A DNA stretch of 64,000 nt from Sphaerolaimus hirsutus (taxonomy: Eukaryota; Nematoda; Chromadorea; Monhysterida; Sphaerolaimidae). Both the position numbers and the translations under genes were made by a program. The notes under the pieces are model-generated. The model saw only the letters and a list, made by a program, of their open reading frames with translations, made no database searches and had not been told where the DNA came from. How positions within the stretch are numbered: the first letter of the stretch is position 1; every line of letters starts with the position of its first letter. The stretch lies in contig OZ038457.1 in the NCBI GenBank assembly GCA_964036195.1, positions 930,001 through 994,000 of the forward strand, given 5' to 3'. Below, one piece after another: positions 24,801 to 33,800 of the stretch.

Positions 24801-27800
24801 AAATAGACAAATACGCATGATGATGACGTCATGTGTACAGGACTACCCAACTTTTTCCTGGAAAGATTTACTTCCGATGGCCACGTTAAAACACAACATG
24901 GCCATGAATAAAGTGACAGGTTGCTGTCCATTCTTTTTAATTTTTGGCTATTTGCCACATTGGAATTTGTTCTATGTGGCAGCAAAAACTTTAGACGTAA
25001 ATGAATCTCGTTCACTTGCACAAAATTTAAGTAATAAACATAAACTCAAATATAAAAGATATTTTGATCAGAAAAATTCTGTTTTGATGCATCCCGGAGA
25101 GTCTGTTATGGTCCAGAATTTTTCAACTGATAAATTCGCTCCAAAATTCAATGGACCGTTCATAATTCATGAATTAAAAGGACCTAATCTTTTATTGAAA
25201 AGTAATGTAGATGAAACTTTCTTCACTGTCCCACAACGACATACTTGGAAGATAGCGCACAGCTAGATTATAACTGCTTCCTACTGATTATCTTATTTAA
25301 CACAAAATTTTACTAGTTATAAAATAAAAAAACATCGTCAATCAACCAAACTTTCAAACAAAATCTTTGACGCCATGGCACACCTCATAAATTGGACTAG
25401 ACCGCAATATGACGCGAATTCAAATACGGTCATTTCTTTCTGCTATGGTGTGCATTTAAATTTCCGTGTTAAATTTCCATGTTTTTAAGATGCCGTTGGG
25501 TCATACATTCAAGCGCCGCTCAAACACAACGCCCGCCCACACTGCGGCTCCAAAGCGACTGGCCAAGGTTGGTCGCATAGTCTGAAAAAACCGGTACATA
25601 TTTTTCCGGTACCGGGATGAATTTTTCCGGTATGATACTCAGCCTCGAGTTGCCATTACGGCTCCGGGAACACCCTCGGTGCACGTGGTCCGAACTCCCG
25701 GTCCCGACCCGTCGCGCATACGTGTGACGGTACAGTCCGACGAGTCGGCCAAAGCGGCACCGAAACCGATTGTACCGAGACCGGTTATCAAGGTTGTGGT
25801 TCCGCCACCGCAACCGGCACCGCAACCGGCCACAGTCGAGGAACCTCTACCAGAACCTATCGCGGTAGAGTCAGTTGACAAAGATGAGGTTGCATTGAAT
25901 TTTCAAAAATATTTGAATATTTAAATTTGAGCGAATTTTTATTACAATCCAACAAATGTCAATAAATTTCAATAAATTCACATTTTCATTGTTATTTTCA
26001 CTTCCGAAATTCATTGTTATTTTCACTTCCAAAATTCAAATTTTTCGAATTTGTTTTGAGTATATCAACAGCAAGATAAATACCGCATGTTTTTCAGTTA
26101 ATCGCACGGCTCACCGAACGTGTCCAAACCCTGGAACGTCACATAAAATGGACGCATAGTTTTCAAGTGGATGCTAAAGCAAATGTTTTGGCTTCTAAGG
26201 GCAAAAGCTCTGCTGTTTTGGACGTCAAAAAAGATGTTGTCGAGTTGGAGCGCCAATTTAGCATTTTCATTGCATCTCATACAGCAACCCTTGAATGTTT
26301 GAAAAAATTAGAAAAAAGGGTTGAGTGTTTGGAAGATTCCTCTGATGAGAGCGGTGAAAGCGACACCGAATCCGTTGAGAAAAAATCTAAAAAAATTGAA
26401 AAAATTTCGGAAAAAGTGGTCGGTAATTCTGACGTCAGCGAGGTGGTCGACAGGGATTGTGATCTTGATCCGGAGGGTTTTTTGTCTGAAACTTGATTTT
26501 TTGGTCTGAAAAAGTCGATTTTAAAGGGGGATCATGTTGGGATCCGGTGATTTATGCTATGATATCCCATCTCTTTTCGTTTAATATAATGCCCGCTTGG
26601 GGCACAAAACGGGACTGGCGCAGCACTACGAATAAACCAAAATCCTTCAACCCATCACAACTCATCAGTTTTTCAATATCCTGTTTAGACACATTTATTA
26701 CCTGTTTTGGGTATGAAAATGCCTACTATTTACTACGATACTTATACGAAAATTTCTGACGAAATAATAAAACCCCCCCTCGAATAAACCCCCCCCTCGA
26801 ATTAACCCCCCCTCAAATTTAGCTGGCGAAATAATAAACCCCCATGGGGGTATTTCGAGGTAATACGGTATCAGTTCAGTAGGGTTTACACATTTCCCAG
26901 GTTTTGGCGACAAAAAGGAAGAAGTTTATTGTTGCCCGAGTCAAATTTCCATCGGCGCGCTGTATTGTTGCAGTGCGGAAATTGTTGATGACATTTACGA
27001 AAGACGAGATGAAGAAAAACGCAGACAGTGGATGAGGCAGTATGTTTTTCTAGAATGGTTTTTCAAATTGTTTTTTTTTTCGAATGTGAATCTGTCATTT
27101 TCAGAAGTGTTAAAATTTCGTATCTGCAATATTTATTTACGATATTCCACCACAAGGATGAACCAATATTTCAAATTTTTGCACAATTTTTGTTATCTTT
27201 TGATAACAAAAAGTGTGCAAAGGTTTTGTAATTGTCAAAATTGTGCAAGAGTACCGTATTACATCGAAATACCCCCATGGGGGTTTATTATTTCGCCAGC
27301 AAAATTTGAGGGGGGTTAATTCGAGAGGGGGGGGTTTCAAGGGGGGATAATTCGAGGTAATACAGTATTTTGATCTTTTAATTTTTGCACAATAATATTT
27401 TTGACCTGAATTTGACCATATTTTGATGAATAAAGGTAGTGTGACAAAATCTGGTCTAAATTACTCAGTCAGTGATGAAAACTGTACTGACAAGAAAAAG
27501 TTATTTCAGCATTCAGATGGGATTTGGTAGATTTCAGTCAAAATTGTTACAGAGTTTTTTAATAACTACATTATTTTGCTGTAACATTTTGTTGCTATTT
27601 GATTGAAAGTAATAAATAATAATCTCTATTTACAGTATTGTATATTTTAAATTAAGTCATGGATGATTGGAGTGACTCATCACAATTAAATGTGAAGAAA
27701 GGAAATGTTCTTTGTAAATCAAGCAACACTGAAACAAACAAATTATCAAACAACCCCAAACAAATTTTGTGGCAACAAAAAATATTCAAATCTCCACCAC

Positions 27801-30800
27801 GACAAGTCAACAAAGTCCTCAGAAAAAAAAAAATAATTCCACCCCCCCCCCCCCCCACAGACAGCTACCAATTATAATCTCCGCAAGTTTGGGAGTGAGC
27901 GCATTGGCTGGCGCAGTGTTAATGCTGATATGCGCCACGCAGACAAAATGTCCACTGTATAAATGGCGCCAGCAAAAGGCAGCTCAGATGAGTCAGTTGG
28001 GGGGGTATTTGGTGTCATTTTTGGATGTCATTTTGGCTTGGCGGAACTTTTTTTGTGGTGCTTGGTGACGTTACATACAGTACAGGGTGATTGCCATCTT
28101 TCTGTGATCAAGGGTAGTGATGTGAAAGCGCCATGGCGCTGGCGCCTGGCGCTAGCGCCAAAGCAAAAAGCGCCATGGCGCTAAAATGCTGTGGCGCCAT
28201 TGGCGCTTGGCGCCATGGTCTCCTGGCGCCTTTGGCTCTTGGCGCTAAAGTTCGGGAAAGCGCCATGGCGCTCTTGGCGCTTGGCGCCAATTTGCTGTGG
28301 CGCCTTTGGCGCTTGGCGCTAAGGTCCGAAAAGCGCTTGGCGCCAAAAGTCTGGCGCTTTTCACATCACTAATCAAGGGCTGGTGCCATAAGTGTTAAAT
28401 GTGTGTAAAAAGTGTTAAAGTGGAAAACCGCCATTGGCGCTTTGCGCTATTTTGCAGTGGCGCCGTTGGCGCTTGGCGTTGGAGTTCCGAAAAGTGCCAT
28501 GGCGCTTGACGTTACTTTTGCATGGCGCCAGGAACAAAACGCCCCAGCGCCTGGCGTTAGTGCCATAGCAAAAAGTGCCATGCGGCGCTTCTGGAGCTTG
28601 GCGTTGGGGTTCCGAAAAGCACCATGGCGCTTTTGGCGCTTGACGCCAAAGTCCTGGCACTTAGATTAACTGAGAACTAGGTAAACGTGTAAGTGACTTT
28701 TCCGATCTACATATTTATCAGTTGACAGGTGTCACTTGCAAATACAACCTACCTATGAATGAGTCTCTTAGATAATTAATCACCTACCAAATAACTTATC
28801 ACTGAACACATCTATGACCGATCAAGACCTACCCCCCCCCCAATTCCAGTGTACTACTACACACGCGAGCCCAGCAGTAGCGGCACCAACAATCACTACA
28901 ATCACAATCACAATCGCAATGCCCGCCAGCAAACATCACTGAGTCACTCGCAATCAATCCAATCTCACCAATTGCGATACACTGGTTCCACTTCGGCAGT
29001 TGGGCAGGGGGGTGCCCACATGGAGCACAGTTTGCATGCGGCTGTGGGGGTGCCCCAGGGGGTGCAGGAGGAGGAGCCAAAGCCATTGCTGTTTGATGGT
29101 TGGTTGGGGGGGTCTTTTTTGGTGTTTTCAATTGGCGTCTGGTCAAGTTTGTGGTTGTTAGTTAAGACCTTCCTAAGCTGTTGCTTGAATAAGACCTCCC
29201 CCTTGAATAACTCCCCCTCTGGTTATTTTTATATGTGTATCCAGAATGTGCATTTGAATGATTTGGATGCTGATGAACATGAATTTTAGCATGAATACCT
29301 TGTTTTTGTTTTTGTTGAGCTGTTATTTATACAGGGGTGGGCATCTTCAGTTACCGCTGGGAAAATGCGATAGATTGAGCTACGGTTGAGCTATCAGAAT
29401 GAAATTTTAACACAATGGAGTAGACTCCATAGGACACCTATTCCGAAGTTTGCAACCCAAACGGCCACATTTTGGGTGAATTGTGGAACACACGGTTTTT
29501 AGTGTAATTTTGTGACTTGGCGTCACCCATAGGATAAATCGAGGGTGGCATTTGAGGGGGGGGGGGGGGTCATCAGTCGTTGGTGTCGTCCCATTCTGTC
29601 GTACATCGGCCGATTTTGATGCCCTTTGAGTATGTTGTGGTCGCGCCTACTACCAAATTCTTTTTTTACTCGAATAGTCCCCCAGTCCCGAGATAAGGGA
29701 GGTGAAGTCACAAAATTACACTAAAAACTGTGTGTTCCACAACTCCTCCAAACTGTGGCCGTTTGGGTTGCAAACTTCAGCATAGGTGTCCTATGGAGTC
29801 TACTCTATTGTGTTAAAATTTCATTGTGATAGCTCAACTGTAGCTCAATCTATCGCGTTTTTCCAGCGGTAACTGAAGATGCCCACCCCTGTATACCTGG
29901 ATTACATGAGTTGATGGAATACATTTATACAATGAATAAAGTGCGAGTTCTGAGGAAAAAACAACTCCCCCCTCCAAAACGTTTTATGAAATAATAACGC
30001 CCCTGGGGTCTTATTCAAGGATTTAGGGTATATGAAACTTTGCAAGTCTATAGATTCTTCTATATAGTGCTTATTGTTGCATTTTTCTATTTCTACGTAC
30101 ATTACACACAACAAAATAGTACTGCGAGTTCAAGAAATTTCTGGCGAAATAATAAACCCTTCCTTGAAAAAGTAAACCCCCTGGGGGTATTTTGTGGCAA
30201 TACATAAACTTTGCAAAAGCTTCTGCTCAGCAATCTGATGGGATTTAGCCTATTTACCATCAGCTCCATTCTGCACATGGGTCCCCTATTTTCAAAGTCA
30301 AATTAATAGGTAAACACTTGTGTATTTTATGTGATCATGAATGTTGAGTAAATAGTTGTAAAAATGTTTTAACTTGGTACTCAAGTACCAAGTAAAAATA
30401 CAATAAATAAAAATACATTTATTTTTCTATGCAAAAGTACTAGTATACTCGGCGGACATCACACTTAGTATGAAAACCGACCATAACCAATCTGAATAAT
30501 GAACCAAAAATCATACAGTTTTTTCATCATAATATTTCGTTTTTACTATGGAATAATTTATTATGAAATTTATCACAAGATTTTATTCATTAAATAATGG
30601 TAGGTTTTCAGACTAGGTGTGCTGTCCGCCGAGTATACTCCATTTTTCATACACCTTTCAATTGTATTTTTGCATATTTGACTTGGAAGTCTTGGAATTC
30701 ATAGATGAAATTAAATCGCCAAATATTTGGGAGTTATTGACTTGAAAGTGTACACCTTAGTTGTCTTTTTGTTTTCTTAGTTGAAAAGTACATTCTCTTA

Positions 30801-33800
30801 AGTAATTTTCTACTTTATGTTAACATGATGAGTGAATTTGAAATACCTTTTACTTGAAAAAGTTTTGTTTTGCTGACAACTCTGTTTAAGGTGATCCATG
30901 TAAACATCATGCACTATATTTACCTTATCATGTTGCAAATGACTGCCTTCTTTTCCCTGCTCATTACTCATTTTACTGTGAGATGAGCTCTTCAGTAACT
31001 ATATGATGCTTCAAAAGCTCTTTACTTGGGTTGGACTTTTAATTGCCTCAATAAGGCATATAGGCTCTGTTAAGAAAACTGCTGTTGGCAAATTGATCCA
31101 TTTACACAACTTCATATAGTAGTGGATGAGATCCCAAATATTGTGATCTCGACCCAAATACTGATTATGATAAATGGCATCAGCTATAAAAGTTACAAAA
31201 CATTTTTTAAACAGATTTAAGACTCATAAAAGATGAGTATACCGTATTTCCTCGAAATACCCCCCGGGGGGTGATTGTTTCATAGTGGTCCCGAGAGGGG
31301 GGGGGGTCAAACGAGGGGGGGGGTATTTCGAGGGGGGGGTTATTATTTCACAAGAAAATTTTTGAAAACCAAGTACGAAATTGTCGTCTGAAACGTACGC
31401 AGACGTCGAAAAATGCAACAAAAACCGCGATTTATGAGGTTCTGTAGACTTATATTAGTATGTAGATGGTATGTACACTGTTCTAACGTGATTCCGACAT
31501 TGTTTAAACGTGTGTTCTGCACTACGCAGAACACAAACTGCCATATTTGTGATGTACGTTCTCTTTACACTCAATTTGGGGGGGGGTATTTCGAGGGGGG
31601 GGGTGATTGTTTCATAGTGGTCTCGAGAGGGGGGGGGTCAAACGAGGGGGGGTATTTCGAGGGGGGGGGGGTATTTCGAGGAAATACGGTATACACGATT
31701 AAAGAACAGATGGTCCCATTTCACTTATCAATGGCAACCCGACTAAACATATGCTTTAAAACATAAAACTTCTATCAACACATGTCACTTGTCTTATCAC
31801 TTGACAAGGTGTCATATTTGCATCAGTGGTGCCTTGAAATCTGTACCCACCATGTGCACAACACATTGACACAGTCACTCTGCTGTTCGTAACGCTAACA
31901 CTTGTGGTGCAATGCACCCTTGAGACATGACACTTAGTATGTTATGAGTACAGGGTGGACTGTTTTGAAAGGCATGGGGGGTTTTTTTTGGGGGGGGGGA
32001 TAAAAAAAATTAAAATAAAATGCATGCATTGTTGTTTGAGAAATTTGGATAAAAATTGCTGTCTGATATGTTTAAAAATTTTTGCCAGCCTGTGGAAGTA
32101 ATAAATACTTAATAGTAATAAAATTTATAATATTATTTATATACTTCAGTTGATTTATAGTCCCAACTGTTTTTGCAATAAAGCTTTTGTGTGGAATTGA
32201 AGATCTATTGTTTGTGCTATAGAAAGCACATGGATATCATGAACATCATCAGTGAAAATTTCATGAAAGCCACGAAATTTGTATATATTTACCAGTAAGT
32301 TCAATATTATGCCAACCACACAAATGCTGCACCCTGTATCTGTATGCAAGTACATAAATGCATGTAAATACGTAAGCATGAAATGAAACACATGACCTGA
32401 CGTGAGCTAGGTAAAGGGGTACATTATCAGTGTCTGTTTGATAGAGATATTTGCCACGAAACTGCACCGTTTTATATGTAATGTGATGTGGCACTGAGGA
32501 GGGCCGGGTGCAATATGTATGTTATTTAAATATGTTGGAAAATATCAAACAGCAATGGGTAGTTTTGAACAAACCATCGGTATAAATTGGACTTTGTGGA
32601 ATCATTAATTTTGTTGGGAAATTTTTGCAATGATCATTGATCATAATTCACATTTTTAGTTGTAAGTTGATGACATTCAAAGTTTGAAGGTTTGTGGTTA
32701 TGCAGAGAATTCAGGAAATCCATGTACAATCCAAGTAACGTGGGATGAAATGTGAGAAGCCTTGTTTTACAGGGGGGTTTCAGGCAGCACAATTTGTTGC
32801 ATTCTAATAGTTTTTCTCTGTTAATGTGCTACAATGTCAGCTTTGTAGAAATTTCACCCATTTTTTCACCAGCTAGTCTTAAAAACTGTCCATTAAAAAA
32901 AGTTTATCCCCAAAACTTCACATGTGTCCCATTTTTTACAAAATAAAATGTCCCATCAAACTTCACTCAAACTGACTGAGTTTGAAATAAAATAGCAGTT
33001 AAAATGCACTGACAGAATGTAGTGCACTGCACAGGGAAGATTTAGCAGTGGCAAAACGAAATGGCAAAAAGGCTGGGGACCAAATGACATGCAATTTAGC
33101 CCATGGGCTTCCTTCCGATGCTCTGCGCATGTGCACCGTGCATTGTGCATTATTGCCTATGAAATTCCCCATTGCACTAAGCGCCCATTTATCACGCCCG
33201 GCACGTTCCTATGGATGTGCACTGTGGAGCGACGAGAAATTTGAGAGATAAAAAATTTACTTTTTTGTGAATAAATTTTTTTTCAAAATGCATTCTAATT
33301 TGACAATTTAAAAATTTTAATGTTCTCATTTATTTGCTGGTAAAAAAACTTACTGTCGGAAAGTGGGAAGTAAAGAGACAAACACTTCAGTGAGTCACTT
33401 AAAGTTTATTTCTTGTTCATTGTATCACCTATTACTTTGGACTTAAGTGAAAGCAAAGGAAGAAATTTTTGAGAGTTTTCATTGTACGTGTACATCTATA
33501 CATCATCTATTTACAATGACAATTTGTACCTCAAGGAATATTAGCAATACAACTATTAAACAGCATTATGTAATGACAATTTTTGATTTTTTTTTGTATT
33601 TTAAGCTTCAGTTTTTAAAGTCTTTATTTATATGACCCCCGAAATGACACCTGCTAAAATTCAAACATTTAATTTATTTTTTCAGATATAATTTCCATCT
33701 TTGACATGGAAAAGTCAGTAAAAAGTAGAATGATGCCCGTGCATCCTTTCAAAATGCTAGGGTGGCTGTCTGAAATTTGGCTACTGTCATTTTATTGACT

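Larger units (their letters stand above)
21071..26675 (+). mobile_element. Ty3/gypsy-type LTR retrotransposon, complete
   Basis: 141-bp LTRs at 21071-21211 and 26535-26675 are identical by eye, start TGTTGG and end TTTTCA. ATAT is duplicated at 21067-21070 and 26676-26679. The homologous site in the MITE at 18454-18473 has a single ATAT, so the boundaries are exact. A purine-rich tract (about 26522-26531, AAAGGGGGAT) precedes the 3' LTR. No conventional tRNA-CCA-matching primer site is visible after the 5' LTR. One intact pol ORF follows. Identical LTRs imply recent insertion. Confidence 0.95.
20819..26868. mobile_element. Mariner-like MITE split by an LTR retrotransposon
   Basis: Ends CCGTATTACCTCGAATTATC and GGGTATTTCGAGGTAATACG, flanked by TA. 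Without the retrotransposon it would be about 450 bp and closely match 17581-18639. Confidence 0.88.

Noticed and set aside
21325-25021. Several minus-strand frames inside pol
   Set aside because: Antisense shadows of the intact pol ORF.
27659-27877. Lys/Pro-rich frame ending in a Pro run
   Set aside because: Pro run comes from the C-tract before the acceptor at 27861; no upstream splice support, so treated as intron.
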